In this document: in pieces, positions 23,935 to 33,765 of the stretch
Layout of the letters: every line of letters begins with the position of its first letter
Position numbering within the stretch: position 1 is the stretch's first letter
Source of the DNA: Gammaproteobacteria bacterium
GTDB taxonomy: Bacteria > Pseudomonadota > Gammaproteobacteria > Burkholderiales > Rhodocyclaceae
Direction of reading: 5' to 3'
DNA: 43,266 nt
Assembly (NCBI GenBank): GCA_018824085.1
Contig: JAHJHI010000048.1
Location: 1 to 43,266 of the forward strand
The notes under the pieces: model-generated
What the model was told of the DNA's origin: nothing
The model's database searches: none
Seen by the model: the letters and a program-made list of their open reading frames with translations, nothing else
Translations under genes and position numbers: made by a program

Positions 23935-25662
23935 GTGTCGGCCGCAGGCAAGCGGCCGACCGGACAATGGATCACTTATATGTATCGCTACGACGATTAC
24001 GACCACACGCTCGTCATCGAGCGCGTTGCCCAGTACCGCGACCAGTTGCAGCGCCATCTGGCGGGCGAACTGCCGGACGACGAGTTCCGGCCGCTGCGCC
24101 TGCAGAACGGCCTCTACATCCAGCGCCAGGCGCCGATGCTGCGCGTAGCCATTCCGTACGGAATGCTGTCGAGCACCCAGTTGCGCAAGCTGGCCGATAT
24201 CGGCCGTCGTTACGATCGCGGCTACGGACATTTCTCGACCCGCCAGAACATGCAGTTCAACTGGCCGCGGCTGGAAGACACGGCGGACATCCTCGCCGAA
24301 CTCGCCACGGTCGAGATGCATGCCATCCAGACGTCCGGCAACTGCATCCGCAACATCACGACCGACCCCTTCGCCGGTGTCGCGCCGGACGAGATCGTCG
24401 ACCCGCGCCCCTATTGCGAGGTGCTTCGCCAGTGGTCGACCTTCCATCCGGAATTCGCTTTCCTGCCGCGCAAGTTCAAGATTGCCGTCAGCGGCACGCT
24501 GGAAGACCGCGCGGTGACCTATGCACACGACGTCGGCCTGCAGCTCTATCGCAACGACAAGGGCGACGTGCTTGCACGCGTCATCGTCGGCGGTGGCATG
24601 GGGCGCACACCAATGCTCGGCAGCGTGATCCACGAAGGGCTGCCCTGGCAGCACCTGTCGACCTATCTCGATGCCGTGTTGCGCGTCTATAACCGCTACG
24701 GCCGTCGCGACAATGCGTACAAGGCGCGCATCAAGATCCTCGTCAAGGCGATCGGTGCCGAGGAGTTCGCCCGTCAGGTCGACGCCGAATGGCAACTCGA
24801 GCGCAACGGCATCGCAACGATCACGGAAGAAGAGCTGGCGCGGGCGCGTGCTGCGTTCTCCGATCCGGACATGCCGGAGCGTGACGCAACCGACGCGTCG
24901 TTCGATGCGCAGCGTGCGCAGGACCCCGCATTCGCCCGCTGGGTGTCGCGCAGCGTGCGCGCCCACAAGCGGGCAGGCTACCGTTCGGTCACGCTGTCTC
25001 TGAAGCCCACCGGTGTGGCGCCGGGTGACATCACGTCGGAACAAATGGACGCCGCCGCCGATCTCGCGGACCGTTTCAGCTTCGGCGAGCTGCGCGTCAC
25101 GCACGAACAGAATCTGGTGCTTGCCGACGTCGCGCTGTCGGACCTGCACGCGCTGTGGCAAGGCGCCCGCGCGCACGGCCTCGCGACGCCGAACATCGGC
25201 TTGCTCACCGACATCATCTGCTGCCCGGGCGGTGACTTCTGTTCGCTGGCGAACGCCAAGTCGATTCCGATCGCGCAGGCGATACAGGAAGCGTTCGCCG
25301 ACCTCGACTATCTGTACGACATCGGCGAGCTTGAGCTGAACATTTCGGGCTGCATGAATTCGTGCGGACACCACCATGTCGGGCACATCGGCATTCTTGG
25401 TGTCGACAAGGCCGGATCCGAGTGGTACCAGGTGTCGATCGGTGGCGCCCAAGGCAACACGACTTCGCTTGCCGACGTGATCGGACCGTCGTTTGCGGCG
25501 GACGAAGTGCCCGGCGTCGTGCAGAAGCTGATTGAAACCTATGTCGAGCACCGCACCCCGGAGGAGCGCTTCCTCGACACGGTGCGGCGGCTGGGGGTCG
25601 CACCGTTCAAGAAGCACGTTTATGGCGAAGTTGCACGGAAAGCAGAGGTGGCACATGCATGA
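23935..25662 (+). CDS. cysI: Sulfite reductase haemoprotein (nitrite/sulfite reductase family, CysI)
   Basis: The enzyme reduces sulfite to sulfide with siroheme and a 4Fe-4S cluster. It starts at a GTG preceded by AGAGGG. The 575 residues show the duplicated ferredoxin-like half-domains and siroheme-binding halves of the family: RGYGHFSTRQNMQFNWPRLE in the first, and FGELRVTHEQNLVLADV in the second. Cluster ligands are Cys430 and Cys436 in CCPGGDFCSLANAKS and Cys473 and Cys477 in NISGCMNSCGHHHVG, a C-X5-C-X36-C-X3-C spacing. No flavoprotein CysJ is nearby, so electrons probably come from ferredoxin or via the DUF934 partner. The last bases overlap the next gene. Sulfite rather than nitrite is inferred from the cysH context. 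Confidence 0.93.
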   Translation: MSAAGKRPTGQWITYMYRYDDYDHTLVIERVAQYRDQLQRHLAGELPDDEFRPLRLQNGLYIQRQAPMLRVAIPYGMLSSTQLRKLADIGRRYDRGYGHFSTRQNMQFNWPRLEDTADILAELATVEMHAIQTSGNCIRNITTDPFAGVAPDEIVDPRPYCEVLRQWSTFHPEFAFLPRKFKIAVSGTLEDRAVTYAHDVGLQLYRNDKGDVLARVIVGGGMGRTPMLGSVIHEGLPWQHLSTYLDAVLRVYNRYGRRDNAYKARIKILVKAIGAEEFARQVDAEWQLERNGIATITEEELARARAAFSDPDMPERDATDASFDAQRAQDPAFARWVSRSVRAHKRAGYRSVTLSLKPTGVAPGDITSEQMDAAADLADRFSFGELRVTHEQNLVLADVALSDLHALWQGARAHGLATPNIGLLTDIICCPGGDFCSLANAKSIPIAQAIQEAFADLDYLYDIGELELNISGCMNSCGHHHVGHIGILGVDKAGSEWYQVSIGGAQGNTTSLADVIGPSFAADEVPGVVQKLIETYVEHRTPEERFLDTVRRLGVAPFKKHVYGEVARKAEVAHA

Positions 25663-26269
25663 TCTCATCGTCGGAAACACACTGGTCGAAAACGACTGGC
25701 ACTGGCTTCGCCTGCCCGAATCCGCAACGCCTGTGCGCAAGTCGGCCGGCAAGGTCGTGCTGTTCAAGCTTACCGGCGAGCCGGCCGCCACTGCCGACGT
25801 GGTGGCGGCGTGCGAAGTGCCCGCGGGCAAGGTCATGGTCCCTCTGTCGGTCTGGCTTCACCGCCACGCCGAACTCGAAAACCGCGTCGCGGCGGGCGAG
25901 ATCGGCGTCTGGCTGGACAGCCATGAAGAGCCCGTCGAACTCGCGGAAAGCGTCAGCGGCGATCTGAACCGCCTGCCGCTGATCGGCGTGAACTTTCCGA
26001 AGTTCATCGACGGACGCGGCTATTCCACGGCTTTCATCCTGCGCACCCGCTACGGCTATCGCAATCAGTTGCGGGCGCTTGGCGACGTGCTGCGCGACCA
26101 GATGTTCTTCTTTCACCGCTGCGGCTTCGACGCCTATCAACTGCGCGCCGACCAGAATGCCGAACGGTGCATCAAGGCGCTGAAGGACTTCACGACGCCG
26201 TACCAGACATCCACCGACGGTCTGACGCCCGTCTTTCGTCGCCGCTCCGCGCAACAGGCAACCGCATGA
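25655..26269 (+). CDS. DUF934 protein, CysI partner
   Basis: A 204-residue DUF934 protein starting MHDLIVGNTLVENDWHWLRL, with AGAGG upstream. The conserved core is LPLIGVNFPKFIDGRGYSTA followed by ILRTRYGYRNQLRALGDVLRDQMFFFHRCGFDAYQLR. In proteobacteria this family sits next to cysI with cysH. It is thought to take part in sulfite reduction, possibly in place of a flavoprotein reductase, but no cofactor site is apparent. Its ATG lies eight bases inside the cysI frame, and its stop overlaps the cysH start as ATGA, so the three are translationally coupled. Confidence 0.93.
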   Translation: MHDLIVGNTLVENDWHWLRLPESATPVRKSAGKVVLFKLTGEPAATADVVAACEVPAGKVMVPLSVWLHRHAELENRVAAGEIGVWLDSHEEPVELAESVSGDLNRLPLIGVNFPKFIDGRGYSTAFILRTRYGYRNQLRALGDVLRDQMFFFHRCGFDAYQLRADQNAERCIKALKDFTTPYQTSTDGLTPVFRRRSAQQATA

Positions 26270-26991
26270 ATCCGCTGATACACCCCAACATCACCGACGC
26301 CATGCGAGCAACGGTGTCGCAGAAAAGTGCCGTGGCGATCGAACTGCTGAACCAGGCCGCGCGTGACTTCAGTCCGGTTGGCTTCGCGAGCAGCATGGGG
26401 GCCGAAGACATGGTGCTCACCGATCTCATCAATCGCAACGGCATAGGCATAGAAATCTTCACGCTCGATACCGGACGGCTGCCCCCCGAAACCTACGATC
26501 TGATGGCACGCGCCGAGAAGCACTATGGCGAACATCCCGTGACGTGGTTTCCGAAGCACGACGCAGTCGAGGCCTATGTGCGTACGCACGGCATCAACGC
26601 CTTCTACGATTCTGTCGAGCTGCGCAAGGCATGCTGCGCAATGCGCAAGGTCGAGCCGCTCACGCGCGCGCTCGCCGGCAAGAAGGCTTGGGTGACGGGC
26701 ATGCGGGCACAGCAGTCCGCCACGCGAAGCGATCTGCCCGAACGCGAATTCGACGAGGCACGCGGTATCGAGAAATTCAATCCGCTGTCATCGTGGACCG
26801 AGCGCGAAATCTGGGTTTATATCCATACGCATGACGTGCCGTACAACGCGCTGCACGAACAGTTCTTCCCGAGCATCGGCTGCCAGCCCTGTACGCGCGC
26901 AATCTCGCCTGGCGAAGACGTTCGCGCGGGCCGCTGGTGGTGGGAAAATCCCGAGAGCAAGGAATGTGGGCTCCATGTCAAAGCCGGCTGA
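26266..26991 (+). CDS. cysH: Assimilatory APS reductase (CysH, 4Fe-4S type)
   Basis: A 241-residue PAPS/APS reductase. The nucleotide-binding part holds FASSMGAEDMVLTDLINRNG and IFTLDTGRLPPETYDL. Two cysteine pairs, Cys123-Cys124 in RKACCAMRKVEPL and Cys206/Cys209 in IGCQPCTR, are the 4Fe-4S ligands that mark APS-using enzymes and are absent from PAPS-only E. coli CysH. The catalytic cysteine is in ESKECGLH near the end. It reduces adenylylsulfate to sulfite with thioredoxin or glutaredoxin, feeding CysI. The last 17 bases overlap cobA. ATP sulfurylase genes are not in the window. Confidence 0.94.
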   Translation: MNPLIHPNITDAMRATVSQKSAVAIELLNQAARDFSPVGFASSMGAEDMVLTDLINRNGIGIEIFTLDTGRLPPETYDLMARAEKHYGEHPVTWFPKHDAVEAYVRTHGINAFYDSVELRKACCAMRKVEPLTRALAGKKAWVTGMRAQQSATRSDLPEREFDEARGIEKFNPLSSWTEREIWVYIHTHDVPYNALHEQFFPSIGCQPCTRAISPGEDVRAGRWWWENPESKECGLHVKAG

Positions 26992-27784
26992 CAACGCACC
27001 GGCGGGCAAGGTCTGGCTGGTTGGCGCCGGCCCCGGCGCGATCGACCTTCTTACGGTGCGAGCGGTACGCATTCTTGCAAGCGCCGACATTGTTTTCCAC
27101 GATGCGCTGATCGACGTCGAGGTACTCGCTCTGGCGCCACAAGCCGAGCATATAGCGGTGGGAAAGCGCTGCGGACGCCATTCAACTGCGCAGCGATTCA
27201 TCAACCAGAAGCTCACCAATGCCGCCCGAACGCATCGCGTCGTCGTGCGCCTGAAGGGCGGCGATCCGATGCTGTTCGGCCGCGCGCAGGAAGAGATGGA
27301 TGCCTTGACCGCAGCGGGCATTGAGTTCGAGGTCGTACCCGGCATCACCGCCGCAAGCGCTGCCAGCGCACAGCTGCGCGTTTCGCTGACACGTCGCGGC
27401 CTGTCACGCAGCGTCGCGTTGCTCACGCCGCGCGCCGGGGAATCGGAAAAACCTTCGCAAGCGCTGCGTGCAAACGCGGACGCATCGACGCTCGTGCTCT
27501 ACATGGCCTCCCAGGACGCCACGAAAATTGCGCAGGACCTCATTTCATATGGTCGCAACCGCAACACGCCGGTAGCGATCATCGAAAACGCCAGCCGGCC
27601 AGCGTCGCGTGAAGCGTTGGCCACTCTCGCTGAACTGGCAGAAACGTCGGCCGGAACCCTGCTCGGCACACTCGACCCTCCGGACGGACCCGTGCTGCTA
27701 TTGATCGGCGATGTATTCGGCGACGAACTCGAGCGCCGCAGGCAGCTTGGGCTGATTGCGGCGCCACACGTCGATGCGGCCTGA
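26975..27784 (+). CDS. cobA: Uroporphyrinogen-III C-methyltransferase (CobA/SUMT)
   Basis: A 269-residue SAM-dependent methyltransferase that makes precorrin-2 for siroheme, the cofactor of the CysI encoded in the same operon. Motifs are KVWLVGAGPGAIDLLTVRAV, VRLKGGDPMLFGRAQEEMDAL and VPGITAASAASAQLRVSLTRRG, all typical of the SUMT family. The protein ends after the methyltransferase domain, so dehydrogenation and iron insertion (the CysG-A or Met8 step) must be encoded elsewhere. The ATG at 26975 lies in the end of cysH. The start MSKPADNAPAGKVW is chosen because upstream frame sequence is only a shadow of cysH. Confidence 0.93.
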   Translation: MSKPADNAPAGKVWLVGAGPGAIDLLTVRAVRILASADIVFHDALIDVEVLALAPQAEHIAVGKRCGRHSTAQRFINQKLTNAARTHRVVVRLKGGDPMLFGRAQEEMDALTAAGIEFEVVPGITAASAASAQLRVSLTRRGLSRSVALLTPRAGESEKPSQALRANADASTLVLYMASQDATKIAQDLISYGRNRNTPVAIIENASRPASREALATLAELAETSAGTLLGTLDPPDGPVLLLIGDVFGDELERRRQLGLIAAPHVDAA

Positions 27785-27887
27785 CCGTTCCGCCGGCCGC
27801 ATCCACTCAATCCGCGCCTCCTCCAGTCCGCACCACGTTCGTCGTTCCAAGCAAACGTCCTGCGGCATTCGCCCCATCTGAAAGAGC

Positions 27888-27919
27888 AAAAAAAAGCCGG
27901 TCAGCTATCGCTGTCCGGC
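27888..27919 (-). terminator. Intrinsic terminator of the rplQ (alpha) operon
   Basis: On the minus strand GCCGG-A-CAGC-GATA-GCTG-A-CCGGC folds into a hairpin with one internal mismatch and is followed by eight T. It lies 41 bases after the rplQ stop. The plus-strand reading has only a weak T stretch (TTCTTCC), so it may help end the cobA transcript less efficiently. Confidence 0.88.
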
Positions 27920-27960
27920 TTCTTCCACGAATGGAACCCTGCGGCCCCTTCCGTCAAACC

Positions 27961-28353
27961 TTACTCGGCAACTTCGATTGCTTCGCCGGAATCATCCGGA
28001 CGGTCCATCAGCTGCACATAGGCCATCGGCGCATTGTCGCCAACCCGGAAGCCCATTTTCAGGATGCTGAGATAGCCGCCGTTGCGGGTCGCGTAACGCG
28101 GGCCCAGAACGTCGAAAATCTTGCAAACCACTTCGCGATCGCGCAAACGCGCAAACGCGAGCCGACGATTGGACAAGTTCGGCGTCTTGCCGAGGTTGAT
28201 CAAAGGCTCGACGACACGCCGCAGTTCCTTTGCCTTCGGAACCGTCGTCTTGATGGCTTCGTGACGCAGCAGCGAAACGGCCATGTTGCGGAACATTGCC
28301 TCGCGATGCGAGCTGGTGCGATTGAGTTTTCTGAGACCGTTACGATGACGCAT
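27961..28353 (-). CDS. rplQ: 50S ribosomal protein L17
   Basis: The 130-residue protein begins [20 protein letters not shown], the L17 signature. L17 lies near the peptide tunnel exit of the large subunit. It is the last gene of the alpha operon, 83 bases after rpoA, and is followed by the operon terminator. The C terminus [20 protein letters not shown] is normal for betaproteobacteria. Confidence 0.97.
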   Translation of the reverse strand: MRHRNGLRKLNRTSSHREAMFRNMAVSLLRHEAIKTTVPKAKELRRVVEPLINLGKTPNLSNRRLAFARLRDREVVCKIFDVLGPRYATRNGGYLSILKMGFRVGDNAPMAYVQLMDRPDDSGEAIEVAE

Positions 28354-28436
28354 GATGACTCCGTAAAGTTATGCGGCCACCGCGGGTCAGGCAAGTGGCC
28401 GGTTCATATTGTTTCCGGGCGAACCCGGTGTGAAAC

Positions 28437-29414
28437 TTAACCGCGGTCGAGGCCCGCAGGCGGCCAATTCTCAAGCTTCATGCCGAGCGTGAGACCACGC
28501 GAGGCAAGCACTTCCTTGATCTCGTTGAGCGACTTGCGTCCCAGATTCGGGGTCTTCAGCAACTCGTTCTCGGTACGCTGGATCAGATCGCCGATGTAAT
28601 AGATGTTCTCGGCCTTAAGGCAATTGGCCGAGCGCACCGTCAATTCGAGATCATCAACCGGGCGCAACAGGATTGGATCAATCTGGGCCGGCTTGCGCGC
28701 CTCGACTGCCGGCGCCGTACCTTCCAGCTCGGCAAAGATCGACAGCTGATCCACCAGAACACGCGCAGCGTAACGAACGGCCTCCTCCGGCTCGACCGCG
28801 CCGTTGGTTTCAACGTCCATCACGAGACGATCAAGGTCGGTACGCTGTTCGACACGAGCCGACTCAACCGAATAGCTGACCCGACGAACCGGGCTGAAAC
28901 TGGCGTCAAGCACGATGTGTCCGATCGCCTTGCCTTCCGACGAGCTCTGACGCAGCGTGCCCGGCACATAGCCACGCCCCTGTTCGATCTTGAACTGAAG
29001 CTCCAGCTTGCCGCCCGGCGCGACGTGGGCAATCACATGTTCCGGATTGACAATCTCCACGTCGTGCGTAACTTCAATATCGGCAGCCGTCACCACACCC
29101 TCGCCAGTTTTCGACAGGCGCAGATAAGCTTCCGAACGGTTGTGCAGCTTGAGCACAACCCCCTTCAGGTTAAGCAGTACGTCGACGACATCTTCACGAA
29201 CGCCATCAAGCGTGGAGTACTCGTGCAGAACGCCTTCAATCTGCACTTCGGTCGGCGCGAAGCCGGGCATGGACGACAGGAGAATGCGGCGGAGCGCGTT
29301 GCCCAGCGTGTGCCCGAACCCGCGCTCGAACGGCTCCATCACAACACGTGCGTGAGCCGGTGAAAGATTTTGTACGTCAATGATGCGCGGTTTCAAAAGA
29401 GCATTGCTTTGCAT
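28437..29414 (-). CDS. rpoA: RNA polymerase alpha subunit
   Basis: The 325-residue alpha subunit starts [20 protein letters not shown]. The N-terminal assembly domain (about 1-235) contains [20 protein letters not shown]. After a linker, the C-terminal domain (about 250-325) contains [20 protein letters not shown] and [19 protein letters not shown], with the helix-hairpin-helix that contacts UP elements and activators. Length and order (rpsD-rpoA-rplQ) are standard. Confidence 0.98.
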   Translation of the reverse strand: MQSNALLKPRIIDVQNLSPAHARVVMEPFERGFGHTLGNALRRILLSSMPGFAPTEVQIEGVLHEYSTLDGVREDVVDVLLNLKGVVLKLHNRSEAYLRLSKTGEGVVTAADIEVTHDVEIVNPEHVIAHVAPGGKLELQFKIEQGRGYVPGTLRQSSSEGKAIGHIVLDASFSPVRRVSYSVESARVEQRTDLDRLVMDVETNGAVEPEEAVRYAARVLVDQLSIFAELEGTAPAVEARKPAQIDPILLRPVDDLELTVRSANCLKAENIYYIGDLIQRTENELLKTPNLGRKSLNEIKEVLASRGLTLGMKLENWPPAGLDRG

Positions 29415-29457
29415 CTGCAGTCCTCAGTGACGTCAGCGAGCATGATCGCGCAGGCGA

Positions 29458-30087
29458 TCAGCGGGAATACAGTTCGACAACCAGACTTTCGTTGATCGTC
29501 GAGGGGAGATCGGCGCGCGCCGGACGGGCCTTGAACACACCGCGGGCGGCCTTGGAATCAACGTCGATCCAGTCCGGGAAACCACGTGAACCTTGAGCCT
29601 CGAGAGCACCCTTGGAGCGCAGATGCCCCTTGGCACGCTCGGTCAGCTCGACCACATCACCAGGGCGGACCTCGTACGACGGAATGTTCACGCGCTTGCC
29701 ATTGACCAGCACGCCGTTGTGACGAACCACCTGACGCGACTCTGCGCGCGATGCGCCAAAGCCCATGCGGTAGGCGACAGTATCCAGACGGCACTCGAGC
29801 AACTGCAGCATGTTTTCGCCGGTCTGGCCCTTGCGGCGGACCGCTTCGGCATAAACACGACGGAACTGACGCTCAAGCACGCCGTAGATGCGGCGGATTT
29901 TTTGCTTTTCGCGCAACTGCTGGCCAAAACCCGACAAACGTTGCCCGGACTTCTGACCGTGTTGCCCAGGCGCGTAAGAGCGGCGCTCGATGGCACACTT
30001 GTCGGTAAAGCACTTTTCGCCCTTCAGGAAGAGCTTTTCGCCCTCACGACGGCATTGACGGCATTTCGCGTCAAGATTACGAGCCAT
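29458..30087 (-). CDS. rpsD: 30S ribosomal protein S4
   Basis: The 209-residue protein starts [20 protein letters not shown]. Its cysteines (CRQC, then CFTDKC) make it the zinc-binding C+ form, unlike E. coli S4. The S4 RNA-binding domain has [20 protein letters not shown] and [18 protein letters not shown]4 nucleates 30S assembly and in E. coli represses the alpha operon; the repressor site was not looked for in detail. Confidence 0.97.
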   Translation of the reverse strand: MARNLDAKCRQCRREGEKLFLKGEKCFTDKCAIERRSYAPGQHGQKSGQRLSGFGQQLREKQKIRRIYGVLERQFRRVYAEAVRRKGQTGENMLQLLECRLDTVAYRMGFGASRAESRQVVRHNGVLVNGKRVNIPSYEVRPGDVVELTERAKGHLRSKGALEAQGSRGFPDWIDVDSKAARGVFKARPARADLPSTINESLVVELYSR

Positions 30088-30101
30088 TCTCTAATTCCTT
30101 C

Positions 30102-30491
30102 TCAGATGCGCCGGCGCTTGGGCGGACGGCAACCGTTGTGCGGGATCGGCGTGATGTCGGTAATCGAAGAAATCTTGATACCGAGCGCGTTGAGCGCACG
30201 AACCGCCGATTCGCGCCCCGGGCCGGGGCCCTTGATGCGAACTTCCAGATTCTTCACACCGCATTCAACAGCGACCTTGCCGGCGGCTTCTGCAGCAACC
30301 TGGGCGGCAAACGGTGTGCTCTTGCGCGAACCCTTGAAGCCCGCGCCACCCGAAGTCGCCCACGACAGGGCGTTACCCTGGCGATCGGTGATGGTGATGA
30401 TGGTGTTATTGAAAGAAGCGTGAATGTGGGCGATACCTTCCGCCACGTTCTTCTTGACCTTCTTCCGTACCTTTGTTGCACTTTTGACCAT
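30102..30491 (-). CDS. rpsK: 30S ribosomal protein S11
   Basis: The 129-residue protein has [20 protein letters not shown] and the C-terminal [20 protein letters not shown], both diagnostic of S11, a platform protein that contacts 16S rRNA near the mRNA Shine-Dalgarno region. It lies between rpsM and rpsD in the alpha operon with gaps of 23 and 14 bases. Confidence 0.97.
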   Translation of the reverse strand: MVKSATKVRKKVKKNVAEGIAHIHASFNNTIITITDRQGNALSWATSGGAGFKGSRKSTPFAAQVAAEAAGKVAVECGVKNLEVRIKGPGPGRESAVRALNALGIKISSITDITPIPHNGCRPPKRRRI

Positions 30492-30514
30492 GATCGTATC
30501 CTGTTAGCGGGCGC

Positions 30515-30880
30515 TTACTTCTTGCCGCCGGAGATCGACTTGCGCGGTCCCTTGCGGGTGCGCGCGTTCGTGCGGGTACGCTGACCACGCAGCGGAAGGC
30601 CGCGGCGATGACGAACACCGCGATAGCACCCAAGATCCATCAGGCGCTTGATGTTCATCGTCACTTCACGGCGAAGATCACCTTCAATGGTGAACCTGCC
30701 GACCTCTTCCCGCAGCCGATCCATTTCGGCCTCCGAGAGGTCTTTGATCTTGGCGTTGCGGGCAACCCCGGCAGCGTCACAGATCTTTTGTGAGCGGGAA
30801 CGACCAACGCCGAAAATCGCCGTCAGTGCGATCTCGGTATGCTGGTGGTTGGCAATGTTAACGCCGGCGATACGAGCCAT
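30515..30880 (-). CDS. rpsM: 30S ribosomal protein S13
   Basis: The 121-residue protein begins [20 protein letters not shown] and contains the helix-two-turn-helix RNA-binding part and the basic tail [21 protein letters not shown]13 sits in the 30S head and contacts the P-site tRNA and L5. It follows rpmJ by 54 bases. Confidence 0.97.
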   Translation of the reverse strand: MARIAGVNIANHQHTEIALTAIFGVGRSRSQKICDAAGVARNAKIKDLSEAEMDRLREEVGRFTIEGDLRREVTMNIKRLMDLGCYRGVRHRRGLPLRGQRTRTNARTRKGPRKSISGGKK

Positions 30881-30934
30881 GCAGTCACCCCGAAAAGCGA
30901 AACCTTAAATTTTATCAAAGACCACTAGCCAACG

Positions 30935-31048
30935 TCAACCTTGACGCTGCTTGTGACGCGGATCCGCACAAATGACACGGACAACCCCGTGGCGACGGAT
31001 CACCTTACACTTGCGGCAAACGCGCTTAACCGATGCTTGGACTTTCAT
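30935..31048 (-). CDS. rpmJ: 50S ribosomal protein L36
   Basis: A 37-residue protein, [20 protein letters not shown] followed by [17 protein letters not shown]. Cys11, Cys14, Cys27 and His32 form the zinc knuckle, so this is the C+ form. GGAG lies about ten bases before the ATG. Position between secY/infA and rpsM is the expected one. Confidence 0.96.
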   Translation of the reverse strand: MKVQASVKRVCRKCKVIRRHGVVRVICADPRHKQRQG

Positions 31049-31080
31049 CCCATTTCTCCAGCTGAAACGAAACGCCTGAA

Positions 31081-31260
31081 CTACTTGGCGCGAAACACGA
31101 TGCGACCTTTGCTGAGGTCATAAGGCGTGAGCTGCACCGTTACCCTGTCACCGGAGAGAATGCGCCTGTAGAGCCATCCGCACTCTCTTCACACGAAACG
31201 TAGCGTCGGGAGTCTTTCAACAACATCCCCTGCGTTTCAGTGACGACTTTCCTTCGACAT
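31081..31260 (-). pseudogene. infA: Degenerate infA (translation initiation factor IF-1)
   Basis: Between secY and rpmJ, where infA belongs, there is a 180-base remnant. It starts ATG at 31260 reading MSKES, then meets TGA codons at 31237-31239 and 31189-31191. Intact pieces of IF-1 appear in changing frames: VTETQG in a second frame, VVERLP back in the first, ATFRVK in a third (LPNATFRVK lost one A of the Asn codon), and then [18 protein letters not shown] with IVFRAK and a TAG stop, again in the first. About 38 bases, the VVLAHISGKM part, are missing. A normal gene has 73 codons; this has 60 with at least three single-base shifts. It cannot make IF-1, so a second infA is required elsewhere in the genome. 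Confidence 0.88.
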
Positions 31261-31265
31261 ACCCG

Positions 31266-32591
31266 TCAGCGTGTCGGGAACCCTGCTCCACGAAAGTTCG
31301 CCTTCTTGAGCAAACTTTCATACTGGTGAGACATGACATAGGCTTGAACCTGCGCCATGAAGTCCATTGTCACGACCACAATGATCAGAAGCGACGTCCC
31401 GCCGAAGTAAAACGGAACATTCCACTTCAAAATCATGAACTCGGGCAACAGACATACCAGAGTGATGTACACAGCGCCAACCAAGGTAAGCCGCGTAAGA
31501 ATCTTGTCGATGTAGCGAGCCGTCTGCTCCCCCGGACGTATTCCAGGCACGAATGCACCGCTCTTCTTCAGATTGTCAGCTGTCTCTTTGGCGTTGAATA
31601 CGAGCGCCGTATAGAAAAAGCAGAAGAAAACGATCGCAGCCGCATAAAGCAGTACATACACCGGCTGCCCCGGAGACAACGTCGCCGCAAGATCCTTCAA
31701 CCATCGCGTGCTCTCGCTTGTCGCGAACCACCCGGCCAGCGTCGCCGGAAACAGAATGATCGACGACGCAAAGATCGGCGGAATCACCCCGGCCATGTTC
31801 AGCTTGAGCGGCAGGTGAGAACTTTGTCCGCCATACACCTTGTTGCCGACCTGGCGTTTCGCGTAATTGACGAGAATTTTCCGCTGCCCCCTCTCGACGA
31901 AAACAACAACCGCGGTGACAGCAACGACAAGCGCGACAATGAACAGCGCGGTGAGCTCATGCATCGCACCGGTATTCACCAGCTCGAGCAATCCTCCGAT
32001 CGACCCAGGCAAACCGGCTGCAATGCCGGCAAAAATGATGATCGAAATACCATTGCCGATACCGCGTTCGGTAATCTGCTCGCCAAGCCACATCAGGAAC
32101 ATCGTTCCGGTAACCAGCGTAGAAATCGTCACGAAACGGAACATCATGCCGGGATCGAGCACCAGTCCAGCCTGCGATTCCAGCGCAACCGAAATACCCA
32201 GCGCCTGAAACAAGGCCAGTGCCAGTGTTCCATAACGTGTGTATTGCGTGATCTTGCGACGCCCCGCTTCGCCTTCCTTCTTCAGCGCTTCCAGCGACGG
32301 CACCGCCACGGTCAGCAACTGCATGATGATCGATGCCGAAATGTACGGCATGATCCCGAGGGCAAAAATGGTGAAACGCGACAACGCACCGCCCGAGAAC
32401 AGGTTGAAGACGCCAAGGATGCCGCCCTGCTGGCCCTGGAACAATTCTGCAAGACGCGCAGGATCGATACCGGGCACCGGAATGTGGGCACCAAGCCTGT
32501 ACACGATCAGCGCGCCGGCTAGAAACCATAGCCGGCGCCACAGATCCCCGAACTTTGCGCTGCGACCGGGCTGCTGGGCAGCAGTTGCCAA
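31266..32591 (-). CDS. secY: Preprotein translocase subunit SecY
   Basis: The 441-residue channel subunit of the Sec translocon, with ten membrane helices. Landmarks are [20 protein letters not shown] in helix 1, the plug and [20 protein letters not shown] in helix 2, and [20 protein letters not shown] before helix 8. It starts three bases after the rplO stop. Downstream, the infA remnant begins five bases beyond its stop. Confidence 0.97.
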   Translation of the reverse strand: MATAAQQPGRSAKFGDLWRRLWFLAGALIVYRLGAHIPVPGIDPARLAELFQGQQGGILGVFNLFSGGALSRFTIFALGIMPYISASIIMQLLTVAVPSLEALKKEGEAGRRKITQYTRYGTLALALFQALGISVALESQAGLVLDPGMMFRFVTISTLVTGTMFLMWLGEQITERGIGNGISIIIFAGIAAGLPGSIGGLLELVNTGAMHELTALFIVALVVAVTAVVVFVERGQRKILVNYAKRQVGNKVYGGQSSHLPLKLNMAGVIPPIFASSIILFPATLAGWFATSESTRWLKDLAATLSPGQPVYVLLYAAAIVFFCFFYTALVFNAKETADNLKKSGAFVPGIRPGEQTARYIDKILTRLTLVGAVYITLVCLLPEFMILKWNVPFYFGGTSLLIIVVVTMDFMAQVQAYVMSHQYESLLKKANFRGAGFPTR

Positions 32592-32594
32592 AGC

Positions 32595-33029
32595 TTATTC
32601 TCCCACCTGGCCGCCAGCTGCTTCGATAGCAGCTCGCGCGCCCTTGGTCGCACCGACGCCCTTTAGGCTGACACGACGCGTGATCTCACCGGACAAAACG
32701 ACCTTGGCAGACAGCGCATCACGCGAGATCAGGCCAAATTGCTTCAGAACCAAGAGATCCACGTCATCTACCGGCAGACGTGACAGCGACGAAAGATTGA
32801 TTTCCACATTGCGCGAACGCGTAAGCGATTTGAATCCACGCTTCGGAAGACGACGTTGCAAAGGCATTTGACCGCCTTCGAAACCAACACTCTTCCAGCC
32901 GCCGGAGCGCGACTTCTGCCCCTTGTGGCCACGACCACACGTCTTGCCGAGACCGCTTCCGATCCCGCGCCCGACGCGGCGACGGGCGTGCTTCGCCCCC
33001 TCAGCGGGCTTGATGTCATTCAGTTCCAT
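32595..33029 (-). CDS. rplO: 50S ribosomal protein L15
   Basis: The 144-residue protein starts [20 protein letters not shown] and has the glycine-rich [20 protein letters not shown] stretch that threads into 23S rRNA. Its ATG follows the rpmD stop directly with no gap, so translation is probably coupled. Confidence 0.97.
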   Translation of the reverse strand: MELNDIKPAEGAKHARRRVGRGIGSGLGKTCGRGHKGQKSRSGGWKSVGFEGGQMPLQRRLPKRGFKSLTRSRNVEINLSSLSRLPVDDVDLLVLKQFGLISRDALSAKVVLSGEITRRVSLKGVGATKGARAAIEAAGGQVGE

Positions 33030-33212
33030 TTATGCCTCGAGCTTCAGCAGATAGGACACCTTGTTGATCATGCCGCGAATGGCCGGCGTGTCCTCAAGAA
33101 CAACGGTGTGGTGCATGCGGCGCAGCCCCAGACCGCGCACGGTGGCGCGCTGATCCTGTTTGCGTCCGATCAGACTCCGAACCAGCGTGACCTTCAATGT
33201 TTTTTCAGCCAT
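33030..33212 (-). CDS. rpmD: 50S ribosomal protein L30
   Basis: A 60-residue protein, [20 protein letters not shown] onward, with the L30 core [20 protein letters not shown] and ending [14 protein letters not shown]. Eight bases after rpsE in the spc operon. Confidence 0.97.
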   Translation of the reverse strand: MAEKTLKVTLVRSLIGRKQDQRATVRGLGLRRMHHTVVLEDTPAIRGMINKVSYLLKLEA

Positions 33213-33220
33213 AACACACC

Positions 33221-33745
33221 TCAGCCGAGAATGTCCGACACGGCCTTGCCGCGCTTCGCGGCAATCTCCGACGGGGTACTCATGCGCAACAAACCATTCA
33301 GCGTCGCACGCACGAGGTTATAGGGATTGGACGAACCCAACGACTTCGCCACAACATCAGTCACGCCCATCACCTCGAACACGGCACGCATCGGGCCGCC
33401 GGCGATGATCCCGGTACCCGGCGCTGCAGGCTGGATCAGCACGGTAGATGCACCGTGGTGTCCGATGATCGGGTGATGGAAGCTGCCATTGCGCAGACTG
33501 ACTCGTCCCATCTTGCGGCGAGCCTCTTCCATTGCCTTCTGGACCGCGACCGGCACTTCACGTGCCTTGCCTTTGCCCATCCCGATTCCGCCGTCGCCAT
33601 CACCAACAACGGTGAGTGCAGCAAAACCAAGAATACGACCACCCTTCACAACCTTCGTGACACGGTTGATCGCCACCATTTTTTCACGCAGGCCATCGTC
33701 GCGTTCTTCCTGGGCCTGGTGTTGTTTGCGTTGCGGTTTAGCCAT
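33221..33745 (-). CDS. rpsE: 30S ribosomal protein S5
   Basis: The 174-residue protein has the double-stranded-RNA-binding N-terminal domain with [20 protein letters not shown] and the C-terminal domain with [21 protein letters not shown]5 contributes to decoding accuracy and is the site of spectinomycin-resistance changes in its first loop. The sequence shows no unusual residue there. Confidence 0.97.
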   Translation of the reverse strand: MAKPQRKQHQAQEERDDGLREKMVAINRVTKVVKGGRILGFAALTVVGDGDGGIGMGKGKAREVPVAVQKAMEEARRKMGRVSLRNGSFHHPIIGHHGASTVLIQPAAPGTGIIAGGPMRAVFEVMGVTDVVAKSLGSSNPYNLVRATLNGLLRMSTPSEIAAKRGKAVSDILG

Positions 33746-33765
33746 CGCTTTAGTCGCCTGATCAG

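Noticed and set aside
23914-25836. 640-codon minus-strand frame opposite cysI
   Set aside because: A codon-bias shadow; cysI has all four cluster cysteines and correct length.
31081-31188. C-terminal infA frame as a short functional gene
   Set aside because: The frame is closed upstream by TGA at 31189-31191 and has no usable start before the conserved part.
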